Shown: positions 11,201 to 23,397 of the stretch, piece by piece
How positions within the stretch are numbered: position 1 is the first letter of the stretch
Layout of the letters: each line of letters starts with the position of its first letter
NCBI RefSeq assembly: GCF_024139115.2
Contig: NC_085140.1
Location: 25,141,956-25,205,955 of the forward strand
Length of the DNA: 64,000 bases
Direction of reading: 5' to 3'
Source: Armigeres subalbatus
Lineage: Eukaryota; Arthropoda; Insecta; Diptera; Culicidae
The notes under the pieces: generated by a model
What the model was told of the DNA's origin: nothing
What the model saw: only the letters and a program-made list of their open reading frames with translations
Database searches by the model: none
Translations under genes and position numbers: made by a program

Positions 11201-14200
11201 TGTCTTTCACTTGCGTCTCAAATCCAGGCATATGAGATGTTGTAAGATCTCCAAATTGTTCTGGAGTTTGAATCAAATGGTCTACCGAATCAACCAAGGC
11301 TTCCATGATGTCCCATACCACGGTATCAAACCAATTATTTCCTCCGAGTATTTATCTTTCACTTGCGTCTCAAATCCAGGCATTTGAGATGTTGTAAGAT
11401 CTCCAAATTGTCCTGAAGTTTGAGTAAAATATTCTATCGAATCAACCAAGGCTTCCATGATTCCCCCAGCCACAGTATCAACCCAATTATGCCCTCGGAG
11501 TATTTGTCTTTCACTAGCGTCGCAAATCCATACATATGAGATGTTGTAAGATCTCCAAATTGTTCTGGAGTTTGAATCAAATGGTAAACCGAATCAACCA
11601 AGGCTTCCATGATGTCCCATACCACGGTATCAAACCAATTATTTCCTCCGAATATTTATCTTTCACTTGCGTATCAAATCCAGGAATTTGAGATGTTGTA
11701 AGATCTCCAAATTGTCCTGAAGTTTGAATAAAATATTCTATCGAATCAACCAAGGCTTCCATGATGCCCCAGCCACGGTATCAATCCAATTATGCCCTCC
11801 GAGTATTTGTCTTCCACTCGCGTCTCAAATCCAGGCATATGAGATGTTGTACGATATCTAAATCATTCTGGAGTTTGAATCAAATGGTCAACCGAATCAA
11901 CCAAGGCTTCCATGGTGTCCCATACCACGGTATCAAACCAATTATTTCCTCCGAGTATTTATCTTTCACTTGCGTCTCAAATCCAGGAATTTGAGATGTT
12001 GTAAGATCTCCAAATTATCCTGAAGTTTGAGTAAAATATTCTATCGAATCAACCAAGGCTTCCATGATGCCCCAGCCACAGTATCAACCCAATTATGCTC
12101 TCCAAGTATATGTCTTTGACTTGCGTCTCAAATCCATACATATGAAATGTTGTAAGATCTCCAAATTGTTCTTGAGTTTGAATTAAATCGTCTAATGAAT
12201 CAACCAAGGCTTCCATGATGTCCTCATCCACGGTATCAAACCAATTATTTCCTCCGAGTATTTATCTTTCACTTGCGTCTCAAATCCAGGAATTTGAGAT
12301 GTTGTAAGATCTCCAAATTGTCCTGAAGTTTGAATAAAATATTCTATCGAATCAACCAAGGCTTCCATGATGCCCCAGCCACAGTATCAACCCAATTATG
12401 CCCTCAGGTATTTGTCTTTCACTTGCGTCTCAAATCCATACATATGAGATGTTGTAAGATCTCCAAATTGTTCTGGAGTTTGAATCAAATGGTCAACCGA
12501 ATCAACCAAGGCTTCCATGATGTCCCATACCACGGTATCAAACCAATTATTTCCTCCGAGTATTTATCTTTCACTTGCGTCTCAAATCCAGGAATTTGAG
12601 ATGTTGTAAGATCTCCAAATTGTCCTGAAATTTGAGTGAAATATTCTATCGAATCAACCAAGGATTCCATGATGCCCCCAGCCGCAGTATCAACCCAATT
12701 ATGTCCTCCGAGTATTTGTCTTTCACCTTCGTCTCAAATCCAAACAAATGAGATGTTGTAAGATCTCCAAATTGTTCTGGAGTTTGAATCAAATGGTAAA
12801 CCGAATCAACCAAGGCTTCCATGATGTCCCATACCACGGTATCAAACCAATTATTTCCTCCGAGTATTTATCTTTCACTTGCGTCTCAAATCCAGGAATT
12901 TGAGATGTTGTAAGATCTCCAAATTGTCCTGAAGTTTGAATAAAATATTCTATCGAATCAACCAAGGCTTCCATGATGCCCCCAGCCACAGAATCAACCC
13001 AATTATGCCCTCCGAGTATATGTCTTTCACTTGCGTCTCAAATCCAAACATATTAGATGTTGTAAGATCTCCAAATTGTTCTGGTGTTTGAATCAAATGG
13101 TCAACCGAATCAACCAAGGCTTCTATGATGTCTTACACCGCGGTATCAACCCAATTATGTCCTCCGAGTATTTATCTTTCACTTGCGTCTCAAATCCAGG
13201 CATTTGAGATGTTGTAAGATCTCCAAATTGTCCTGAAGTTTGAGTAAAATGGTCTATCGAATCAACCAAGGATTCCATGATGCCCCCAGCCGCAGTATCA
13301 ACCCAATTATGCCCTCTTTCACTTGCGTCTCAAATCCATACATATGAGATGTTGTAAGATCTCCAAATTGTTCTGGAGTTTGAATCAAATGGTCAACCGA
13401 ATCAACCAAGGCTTCCATGATGTCCCATACCACGGTATCAAACCAATTATTTCCTCCGAGTATTTATCTTTCACTTGCGTCTCAAATCCAGGCATTTGAG
13501 ATGTTGTAAGATCTCCAAAATGTCCTGAAGTTTGAGTAAAATATTCTATCGAATCAACCAAGGATTCCATGATGCCCCCAGCCGCAGTATCAACCCAATT
13601 ATGCCCTCCGAGTATTTGTCTTTCACTTGCGTCTCAAATCCATACATATGAGATGTTATAAGATCTCCAAATTGTTCTGGAGTTTGAATCAAATGGTCAA
13701 CCGAATGAACCAAGGCTTCCATTATGTCCCATACCGCGGTATCAAACCAATTATGTCCTCCGAGTATTTATCTTTCACTTGCGTCTCAAATCCAGGAATT
13801 TGAGATGGTGTAAGATCTCCAAATTGTCCTGAAGTTTGAATAAAATATTCTATCGAATCAACCAAGGCTTCCATGATGCCCCCAGCCACAGAATCAACCC
13901 AATTATGCCCTCCGAGTATATGTCTTTCACTTGCGTCTCAAATCCAAACATATTAGATGTTGTAAGATCTCCAAATTGTTCTGGTGTTTGAATCAAATGG
14001 TCAACCGAATCAACCAAGGCTTCTATGATGTCCCACACCGCGGTATCAACCCAATTATGTCCTCCGAGTATTTATCTTTCACTTGCGTCTCAAATCCAAG
14101 CATTTGAGATGTTGTAAGATCTCCAAATTGTCCTGAAGTTTGAGTAAAATGGTCTATCGAATCAACCAAGGATTCCATGATGCCCCCAGCCGCAGTATCA

Positions 14201-15940
14201 ACCCAATTATGCCCTCTTTCACTTGCGTCTCAAATCCATACATATGAGATGTTGTAAGATCTCCAAATTGTTCTGGAGTTTGAATCAAATGGTCTACCGA
14301 ATCAACCAAGGCTTCTATGATGTCAACGGCCGCGGTATCAACTCAATTATGTTCTCAGAGTATCTGTCTTTCACTTGCGTCTCAAATCCAGGCATTTGAG
14401 ATGTTTAAGATCTCCAAATTGTCCTGAAGTTTGAGTAAAATATTCTATCAAATCAACCAAGGCTTCCATGATGTCCTCAGCCGCTGTATCAACCCAATTA
14501 TGTCCTCCAAGTATTTGCCTTTCACTTGCGTCTCAAATCCAGGCATATGAGATGTTGAAAGTTCTCCAAATTGTTCTGGAGTTTGAATCAAATGGTCTAC
14601 CGAATCAACTGAGGCTTTCATGATGTCCCCAGCCACGGTATCAACCCAATTATGTCCTCTGAGTTTTTGTCTTTCACTTGCGTCTCAAATCCAGACATAT
14701 GAGATGTAGAAAGATCTCCAAATTGTCCAGGAGTTTGAATCAAATAGTCTGCCGAATCAACCAAGGATTCTATGTTGTCCCCAGCCGCAGTATCAACATA
14801 ATTATGTCCTCCACGTATTTGTCTTTCGCTCGCGTCTCAAATCCAGGCATATGAGATGTTGTAAGATCTCCAAATCTTTCTGGAGTTTGAATCAAATGGT
14901 CTACCGAATCAACAATGGCTTCCATGATGTCCCATACCGCGGTATCAAACCAATTATTTCCTCCGAGTATTTATCTTTCACTTAAGTCTCAAATCCAGGC
15001 ATTTGAGATGTGTTAAGATCTCCAAATTGTCCTGAAGTTTGAGTAAAATATTCTATCGAATCAACCCAGGATTCCATGATGACCCCAGCCGCAGTATCAA
15101 CCCAATTATGCCCTCCGAGTATTTGTCTTTCACTTGCGTCTCAAATCCATACATATGAGATGTTGTAAGATCTCCAAATTGTTCTGGAGTTTGAATCAAA
15201 TGGTAAACCGAACCAACCAAGGCTTCCATGATGTCCCATACCACGGTATCAAATCAATTATTTCCTCCGAGTATTTATCTTTCACTTGCGTCTCAAATCC
15301 AGGAATTTTGTTGTAAGATCTCCAAATTGTCCTGAAGTTTGAGTAAAATATTCTATCGAAACAACCAAGGCTTCCATGATGCCCCAAGCCACAGTATCAA
15401 CCCAATTATGCCCTCCGAGTATTTGTCTTTCACTTGCGTCTCAAATCCATACATATGAGATGTTGTAAGATCTCCAAATTGTTCTGGAGTTTGAATCAGA
15501 TGGTCAAGCCTTGGTTCATGGCTTCCATTATGTCCCATACCGCGGTATCAAACCAATTATGTCCTCCGAGTATTTATCTTTCACTTGCGTCTCAAATCCA
15601 GGAATTTGAGATGGTGTAAGATCTCCAAATTGTCCTGAAGTTTGAGTAAAATATTCTATCGAATCAACCAAGGATTCCATGATGCCCCCAGCCGCAGTAA
15701 CAACCCAATTATGTCCTCCGAGTATTAATCTTTCACTTGCGTCTCAAATCCAAACATATGAGATGTTGCAAGGTCTCCAAATTGTTCTGGAGTTTGAGTA
15801 AAATATTCTATCGAATCAACCAAGGCTTCTATGATGTCCCATTCCGCGGTATCAACTCATTTATGTCCTCCTAGTATTCATCTTTAACTTGCGTCACAAA
15901 TCCAAGCATTTGCGATGTTGTAAGATCTCCAAAGGGTCCA
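8206..15940. repeat. 152-bp tandem satellite, about 51 monomers, with dimeric higher-order structure
   Basis: The landmark CTTTCACTTGCGTCTCAAAT recurs every 152 bp (for example 8321, 8473, 8625, 8777). Two monomer types alternate: type A (CATACATATGAGATG, TTCTGGAGTTTGAATCAAATG, GATGTCCCATACC) and type B (CAGGAATTTGAGATG, TCCTGAAGTTTGA, ATATTCTATCGAATC, GATGCCCCCAGCC), giving a 304-bp dimer. Some monomers carry a 12-bp deletion (13317, 14217). Because 152 is not divisible by three, each monomer gives only a 60-66 codon frame on the - strand; these repeated peptides are not genes. No spacer units exist, so it is not a CRISPR array. It lies wholly inside the ABCG intron. Confidence 0.95.
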
Positions 15941-17280
15941 ATCAAGTTTAAACTATTTCTTCATTTTCAGAATATTGTATTTATTTATTTGTATTCATTT
16001 TGCAGGTTGAGGCGCTAACAAATGATTGAACGAATGCAGCAATACTTGAGTTTACCAGGAAAGTAATTTGATTGCGAGAAAAGTTGTCCAAAAGGATAAA
16101 AAAGGACGAATTGGTTTCGACTGCAGACAACTGAATACCATATACGAATTGTCTAGTTTGTAATTGAAAACGGATACAAGTTGGGGTCATCGAGGATGGA
16201 ATAGATGAACTGCAAAAATTACTTCAGACCGACGTCAATTTGAACTCTGTTGCCAATTAAATATTTCTTCCTAGTGCACCGAAACGGGATCATCGCCACT
16301 GACTGCACTGTTGAGGCCGGTATCCTGTGATTCCCGTGGCATTTCACTTGAGCTAAACAAAAGCTTTCAAACGTTCTCATGAAGTTTTAAAGTTTTTACA
16401 AGCTTTTCGTTGAATATAGTTCGATTTGAAATTACAACAAACCGATTGAAGTTTCAGCTCTAAAATTTTGCAAGCTCTCCCAAAGTTCGAATTGAGTTAA
16501 AAGGGCGTTGAAGATTCCTAATATAATATATTTCCAGAAAGGTCATGATAATTTCAGAAATGTTTTCAAGAATTTGTAGAAGTCCGTCAGTAGTCTTTGA
16601 GATGTATTGCACTTCAGATTCAGATTAAAGTACGTCTCTGATAAAAGAATGTGATGTATGCTATAATCTGGTTAACTTCTAGGAGCCAGGAATATACAAC
16701 TTGGAAATATTTACTGGAATCTTGTCGAAAATCCCATCCAGTCATTACACACTATTTTCTTTCTCATTCGTTTTAAAAAGCTGTTTATAAATAAACGTTT
16801 TTATTGACATCAGGTTAAACTGGGTATTGTAGACCATCGGAACAAAACGACCTTCTAATGTTTTTAGCGGTGATTCTGACCCATTTTCGAGAATGTTTAC
16901 TACTGGATTGTATTGCCCCTGAGCTGAGGTGTTACCCCTGTTACCCCTTCCATATTTTCATGCCTGATTTTTTTTCGGTCTGAATATAAGGCAATTCCCA
17001 GATTTAAGCCAACACCATTTTCCAAAGCATTAAGAAGCGATTTGAGTTGGGATAAGAGCGATTTTTTAAAGACAATAAATCTGGTATGTAAAACATTCTG
17101 AAAATGGAGACATTGTTTTAACCCGACTGCAGAGATAATGTTTTTTCACTGAGATTAATAAATAAACAAAGTGTAAATTGTTGCTTGGATACGACAGCGT
17201 CAGATACGCTTCGGCGTCGGAAACAGTTACTGTCAGAAATATTTATAGCGTGACATTATGACGAGCGTGGAAAGCTGGAT
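15941..17280. other. Unassigned intronic DNA
   Basis: About 1.3 kb with no recognisable coding region, repeat or transposon terminus. Small open frames (for example 15981-16190 -) have no recognisable motif. Confidence 0.5.
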
Positions 17281-17945
17281 AGGACATTTAACTAAATAAA
17301 AGTGAGAAACTAGGAGTGAGAAGATAGACAATTCTTATTCCTAATTTCTCACTTCTAACTTTTCATAGTGAGAAATGAGAAATGAGAAGTGAGGAGTGAG
17401 ACGTCTCACTTCTCATTCCTCATATCTCACTTCTCACTGTGAAAAGTGAGTGATGCGAAATGGGTAGTGAGACGCCTCAATATTCACTTCACGCTTCTCA
17501 CTTTTTACTGTGAGACGTGAGAAATCAAGAGTGAGAAGAGAGACGTCTCAATTCTCATTCCTCATTTCTCACTTCTCACAGTAAAAAGTGAGAAGCGTGA
17601 GGCGAGTAGTGAGAGGTCTCACTATTCACTTCACGCTTCTCACAGAATTGTCCCTCTTCTCACTCCAAGTTTCTCACTTTTCAAATAACCTATTCAGTCA
17701 AATGTCCTATTCGGATAAATGACCCTTTCGGCCAAACGATCATTTCGGCCAAATGAACCTTTTGGCCAAATTACCCTTTCGGCCAAATGACCCTTTCGGC
17801 CAAATGACCCTTTCGGCCAAATGACCCTTTCGGCCGAACGACCCTTTCGGCCAAATGACTTTCGGCCTAATGGTACATTCGGCCAAACAACTTTCGGCCT
17901 AGTGGCATTCGGCCGAACGGTATTCGGTTAAACGGCCCTTCCCCA
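17281..17945. repeat. GTGAGAAGTGAG block plus 17-bp GGCCAAATGACCCTTTC tandem array
   Basis: 17281-17690 is made of alternating GTGAGAAATGAGAAG and its complement CTTCTCACTTCTCAC, so it has inverted-repeat character. 17700-17935 is a tandem array of GGCCAAATGACCCTTTC (17 bp), decaying into GGCCGAACG and GCCTAATGG variants. The same pairing of sequences appears at 1190-2450. It directly abuts copy 2 of the unknown dispersed sequence. Confidence 0.85.
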
Positions 17946-18555
17946 GCTAATTAATATCACTTTAAAAACATTGTTTAAACAACAAACTAAAGCAGCTTTA
18001 GCACCATAATGGCTGGTCATATTGTGCCATTCCAATTAGTGAATAATTATTCATTACAAATGGAACAAGTAAACCTTACACGATGACGCTATCTTGTAAT
18101 TTATTATTCTTTCAATTTTTAAAGAAGAAACTACAACTATGTCGTTGAAATTTTTTTATCACTGTATTTATTTGGTAGGCTCTCTGTGTTCTTAACCTCT
18201 ACTGTGCCGCGATCTACTATGGCAGCGGTTCTCTACCGGAAGTACATGTACCCCTGGGGGTACCTTCGCTGACCCTAGGGGGTACCACGGACAAAAATGC
18301 GTAATGGCGGACATATTATAATTTCAATCAAAATTCATTGATAAAGTTTTGATAATTGCGTATTTTCTATTTCAAAAATTTATATTGTTCATAATATGTA
18401 ATGCGATCAATAAATCCCAATTGACACAACCAGCACAATGTTTGAAGGGCTGGGGAACAAAAGATCAAACGAACAAAACGTCGAATGAACAAAACGTTTT
18501 TTTTCACTAAAACTCGGTTGCTTCGTTGCAAGAGGATTAGAAGCATTCTTTTATG

Positions 18556-19770
18556 CCTCTCGGAAGCCTTCTTCCAAGCAGCTCGAAGGCTTTCTTTCAA
18601 GAGGATCGGAAGCCTCCTCTGAAGAGGCTCGGAAGCCTCCTCTGAAGAGGCTCGGAAGCCTCCTTTCAAGAGGCTCAAAAGCCTCCTCTCAAGAGGCTTA
18701 GAAGCCTCCTCTCAAGAGGCTCAGAAGCCTCCTCTCAAGAGGCTCAGAAACCTTCTTTCAAGATGCTCGGAAGCCTCCTCTCAAGAGGCCTGGAAGCCTC
18801 CTCTCAAGAGGCTCGGAAGCCTCCTCTCAAGAGGCCTCAGAGCCTCCTCTCAAGAGGCCTCAAGCCTCCTCTCAAGAGGCCTCAAGCCTCCTCTCAAGAG
18901 GCCTCGGAAGCCTCCTCTCAAGAGGCTCAAGCCTCCTCTCAAGAGGCCTCAGAGCCTCCTCTCAAGAGGCCTGAAAGCCTCCTCTCAAGAGGCTAGGAAA
19001 CCTGCTCTCAAGAGGCTCAGGCCTCCTCTCAAGAGGCCTGGAAGCCTCCTCTCAAGAGGCTCAGCCTCCTCTCAAGAGGCTAGAAACCTGCTCTCAAGAG
19101 GCCTGGAAGCCTCCTCTCAAGAGGCCTGGAAGCCTCCTCTCAAGAGGCTCAGGAAGCCTCCTCTCAAGAGGCCTGGAAGCCTCCTCTCAAGAGGCTCGGA
19201 AGCCTCCTCCAAGAGGCCCGGAAGCCTCCTCCTCAAGAGGCCTCGGAAGCCTCCTCTCAAGAGGCTCAGGAAGCCTCCTCTCTCAAGAGGCCTCGAAGCC
19301 TCCTCTCAAGAGGCCTCAGGCTTCCTCTCAAGAGGCTCAGGCCTCCTCTCAAGAGGCTCAGGCCTCCTCTCAAGAGGCTCAGAGCCTCCTCCTCAAGGGG
19401 CTCAGAAGCCTCCTCTCAAGAGGCTCAGAAGCCTCCTCTCAAGAGGCCTGAAGCCTCCTCTCAAGAGGCCTCAAGCCTCCTCTCAAGAGGCCTGGAAGCC
19501 TCCTCTCAAGAGGCTCAAGCCTCCTCTCAAGAGGCCTCAGAGCCTCCTCTCAAGAGGCTCAGGCCTCCTCTCAAAGGCCTCAAGCCTCCTCTCCAAGAGG
19601 CTCAGGCCTCCTCTCAAGAGGCTCAGAAGCCTCCTCTCAAGAGGCCTGGAAGCCTTCTCTCAAGATGCTCAAGCCTCCTTTCAAGAGGTTCGGAAGGATC
19701 CTTTCAAGAGGCTCCAAGCCTCCTTTCAAGAGGCTTGAAGCCTTCTTTAAAGAGGCTCAGAAGCCTCCCC
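18556..19770. repeat. Palindromic minisatellite, AGCCTCCTCTCAAGAGGCT
   Basis: About 55-60 units of roughly 20 bp (GGAAGCCTCCTCTCAAGAGG with CTC linkers). Each is an imperfect palindrome, with GCCTC and GAGGC arms round CTCTCAA. Spacing varies by one or two bases, so the frames are not conserved; the + strand frame at 18763-18996 is an artefact. Confidence 0.93.
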
Positions 19771-20194
19771 AGACAACCAGAATGCATGCATAAAAGAATT
19801 ACGTTTTCATTATGCGATGCCTATGCACAAATTTCATCGCTTACCAGTCGCGAAAACACTTTTTACGTACAAAAGTGGAGGCGATATAAGTGTATTTCTT
19901 ATCCGACGTTCCACGGAAGTGTATGCGATGTGCACGATTATGCGAGTTTGTTCGTTATGCATTGCGATGTAATTTGTGATAACAAACTCTGTTTGACAGA
20001 TAATCCGATTTCATGTGAGTTTAATTGCAGGAATATGCGATGTCAACAAATGAAGCTGGAATAAACTCGTAAAATAGCCTACTGTGCGGGAAAATTTATA
20101 AATAAACTGATGAGCTTTGCACAACAATGCGAATCTGATGAAACTTGGATCGGTAAACGATTTTGATCGTGCATTCTTATGCGATGTGTGGTTG

Positions 20195-20860
20195 TCTGGG
20201 TCCTTTTAAGAAGCTCAAAAGCCTTCTTTTTCAGAGGCTCAAAAGCCTCCTTTTCTAGATACTCAAAAACCTCCTTTCAAGAGGCTCGGAAGCCTTCTTT
20301 CAAGAGGCTCGGAAGCCTTCTTTCAAGAGGCTCAAAAGCCTTATTTCAAGAGTCTCTGAAGCCTTTTTCCAAGAGGATCGGAAGGCTCCTTTTAAGAGGC
20401 TCGGAAGCCTCTTTTCAAGTGGTTAGGTTTCCTTCTTTCAAGAGGCTCGGAAGTCTACTTTCAAGTGGTTCGGAAGCCTTCTTTCAAGAGGCTTGGCAGC
20501 CTCCTTTTAAGAGGCTCGGAAGTCTCGCTTCAAGAAGATCAGAATTCTTCTTTCAATAGGCTTGGAAGCATACTATCAAGAGGCTCAGAAGCGTTCTTTC
20601 AAAATGGAACGGAAGCTTCCTTTTAAGTGGCTCGAAAACCGCCTTCAAGAGGCTCGGAAGCCTCTCTACAAAAGGCTCAGAAGCCTCTCTACAAGAGGCG
20701 CAGAAGCCTCTAATAATGAGGTGCGGAAGTCTACTCTAAAGGGACTCAAAAGCTTAAAAGAGCTTCCCTTCAAAAGGGCTCGGAATTATGTTATCAAGAG
20801 GATTGGAAGCCTACTTTCGAGAGGGGGTACCTCAAATAATGCAAAAGTTCAAAGGGGTAC
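20195..20860. repeat. Diverged second block of the same palindromic minisatellite
   Basis: About 30 units of TTTCAAGAGGCTCGGAAGCC variants, much more diverged than the 18556-19770 block. The open frames at 20179-20559 and 20562-20879 come from these repeats and have no domain. Confidence 0.9.
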
Positions 20861-21178
20861 CTCTCAAGAAAAAGGTTGAGAACCGCTGTACTATGGTATT
20901 CTGCTGTACAGAATTCAAACAGAATCTATTTTTAGATTTCCATTACTCGTTATTGTCATTGCCCGTTCATCTTGTCGTGAGTCCATTGTGTCCGTTTGTT
21001 CATGTCGAGTATCCAATGATCGTTGCATTGTTTGGTTGCCATTTAATACGGGTAACGTTGGAGGAATGCCTCCGAGAAGAAAAAGTTGTCAGTCGCCATC
21101 AGGCAGCCGTGATGGTGAGGCGCGTACCCCAAAACGCCACCGTATGGGCTGCGGATCCGGCGACTAACGATGGTTTGG

Positions 21179-21249
21179 TGGAGAGCCTGGGAGTCGAACC
21201 CATGGCGGTTCGCTTATAAAGTGAACATGTAGCCAACTACGCTACGGCC
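21179..21249 (-). promoter_or_regulatory. tRNA-like RNA polymerase III promoter (A and B boxes)
   Basis: On the - strand the A box is TAGCGTAGTTGG (21244-21233) and the B box GGTTCGACTCC (21200-21190), both perfect matches to the consensus. A D-arm (GTAG/CTAC) and an anticodon arm with loop TTTATAA (anticodon TAT, Ile-like) can be drawn. The acceptor stem does not pair (GGCCGTA against the 3' CTCTCC region), so this is a SINE head, not a working tRNA gene. Confidence 0.7.
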
Positions 21250-21473
21250 TTGTTGTTGAAATGTTCTATAAAAAATTGATTTAGGTATTAAATTTTATTA
21301 AAAAAAAAACATTTATCAAAATGGTCATGATTGAAGAATCTGACGAAGTGATTTTAGATGTGCCGGAAAAAGCCATATTACCATTTTTCCAACAAGGATT
21401 GATGTTTTTAAACAGATGCAAAACCCTTTAGATTTTTTCTGGGGCTAAAAATACAATCTGTGATATTGAATTA

Positions 21474-21658
21474 GGGGAAAAGACGGCTGGCAGGTTTTGT
21501 TCTATTATTGGCAGGGGGTTTTTGTCGACCAAATTTTATGAAATTTGGCCACAATATTCGTTTATATGCAAATGTTTAGGCCAAATTTGAGCATAATCAG
21601 TCATAAGAAACCCCCCTGACAATAATAGAACAAAACCTGCCAAAGCCGTCATTCCCCC
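21474..21658. mobile_element. 185-bp MITE, TA target (family 1, copy 1)
   Basis: The ends read GGGGAA... and ...TTCCCCC, with inverted repeats of about 40 bp containing GGCAGGTTTTGTTCTATTAT. It is flanked by TA (21472-21473 and 21659-21660). The paralogous sequence near 7422 reads GATATTGAATTACATCAA with no element, which confirms the TA duplication. A second copy lies at 47024-47211. Confidence 0.88.
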
Positions 21659-21745
21659 TACATCAATTAATTCAACGCTTTGCATGTTAAGACCGCAGTC
21701 CAGCAGTCCACTATTTGTCATAAAGACAAATATTTTGTCAAGTAT

Positions 21746-22120
21746 ATCTGAACATCTTTCAGACTGACTTGAAATCGACATGGATGTCAGGCTGATTTTA
21801 CAAATATTTCGAAAAATTAATTTATTGGCTTTTTTCGGTGATAATTATACTACTCAAAGCGAAAGGGAGTAGATGAAAGTAATAAAGATACAGATTCGAT
21901 TGACACCGCAAGTGAGCGGCAAGTGTGAAATGAATAGAAACTGAGGATTAGCAGAGGGCCATATGAGAGAACAAACATTGTTGAAATCGCTGTTATTCTG
22001 CCTAACGTCCACCCAAATGTGGATTCTTTTTCGTAAATTTCATATCAAACATTTCGAAACATGTTCTGTGCATATGAACAGCCAAAGTTTTTAGGAAAAA
22101 TTCTGAATAGTTCGAAATCA
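21746..22120. other. Unassigned intronic DNA
   Basis: No feature recognised; AT-rich, with no convincing open frame. Confidence 0.5.
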
Positions 22121-22124
22121 TCAA

Positions 22125-22765
<641 letters not shown>

Positions 22766-23397
22766 CGGCATGAAAATAAAATTTATAAATCAACTGAACA
22801 AAATCGAGTTTAAGGCTGTTTCAAACCGAGGAAAAATTTGGTCGGATTAAAGGCTAGATTTAAGGTCCTCACATACTTTAAGGCTAGTTTACACATCAGG
22901 AGCTTTCCTGCAAATTTCGCTCCCATGTGTTTGGATGGTATTTATGGGATTCCGTTATGGAAAATTAGAAACTCAGCCCGATTTAAAATACAATTCGCCG
23001 GAAATCTTTGATAGTTCAAGCTGTAACTGGACTACGAGATTCTTGTTATTTTTTATCCGCAGATTTTTTCCCACTTATGTTTATGAAAAAGGGGTTTGGT
23101 ACAGGAAATCAATAATCCCACCCCATTGCTCTTTTCGCTTTTGTCTCTTTGACACATTTTACCGAAATGGTCTAGTCAGCCTAGTTATCAATTATGCATT
23201 GAGCACGCGTGATAGACGGCACAAATTAAGATGAAATCGTTGTTTGTGCAGACATTATTAAAATAAGAGCATGATATTGAACATGGAACAAATACTCTAT
23301 ATTTAGAATCTTTTCCATTTTTGAATTGTTGCGCTTACTATGGAGCGAAGAACTATGATACTTAAAACATTTTTTTTTTCTATATTTATCATTTAAG
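22766..23397 (+). other. End of the ABCG intron, unassigned
   Basis: No repeat recognised. It ends with a T-rich tract and TTATCATTTAAG at 23397, the acceptor for the last ABCG exon. Confidence 0.5.

Larger units (their letters stand above)
18223..20888. mobile_element. Non-autonomous hAT-type element, 2,666 bp
   Basis: Both ends are CAGCGGTTCTC in inverted orientation, typical of hAT termini, and are flanked by a perfect 8-bp duplication TACTATGG (18215-18222 and 20889-20896), the hAT target length. No transposase is present. The interior is two arrays of palindromic ~20-bp units separated by about 400 bp of unique sequence (19775-20180). The right subterminal region contains GGGGTACCTCTCAAGAAAAA, which resembles the array unit CCTCCTCTCAAGAGGC. 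Confidence 0.85.
18152..21251 (-). mobile_element. tRNA-derived SINE, split by the hAT element
   Basis: The 5' end (about 21249) is a tRNA-like head on the - strand. The 3' end is an A-rich run at about 18152-18158 (TTTTTTT on +). Imperfect 11-bp direct repeats GTCGTTGAAAT (18141-18151) and GTTGTTGAAAT (21252-21262) flank it. Without the hAT insertion and one copy of its 8-bp target the body is about 430 bp. The lineage is not certain; Aedes carries tRNA-derived SINEs such as Feilai, but I cannot confirm identity. Confidence 0.6.
17945..21745 (+). repeat. Unknown dispersed sequence, copy 2, split by nested insertions
   Basis: The left part (17945-18151) and right part (21252-21745) match 6961-7495. 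Between them lies a SINE, itself split by an hAT element; a 185-bp MITE interrupts the right part at 21474-21658. A ~37-bp deletion near 21385 breaks the open frame seen in copy 1. The target of the short retroposon is empty here (18108-18120). Confidence 0.7.

Noticed and set aside
8390..15538. Dozens of nearly identical 60-66 aa frames
   Set aside because: They are successive reading frames of one 152-bp satellite monomer; the period is not a multiple of three and each stops after about one monomer and a quarter.
8206..15940. CRISPR-like regular repeats
   Set aside because: Monomers are contiguous with no unique spacers, and the genome is eukaryotic.
18763..18996. Protein-coding frames in the palindromic arrays (also 20179-20559, 20562-20879)
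   Set aside because: Frames come from the ~20-bp unit with variable spacing; no conserved frame or domain.
21179..21249. A functional tRNA-Ile gene
   Set aside because: A and B boxes are perfect but the acceptor stem does not pair and the sequence continues into a SINE body flanked by target duplications.
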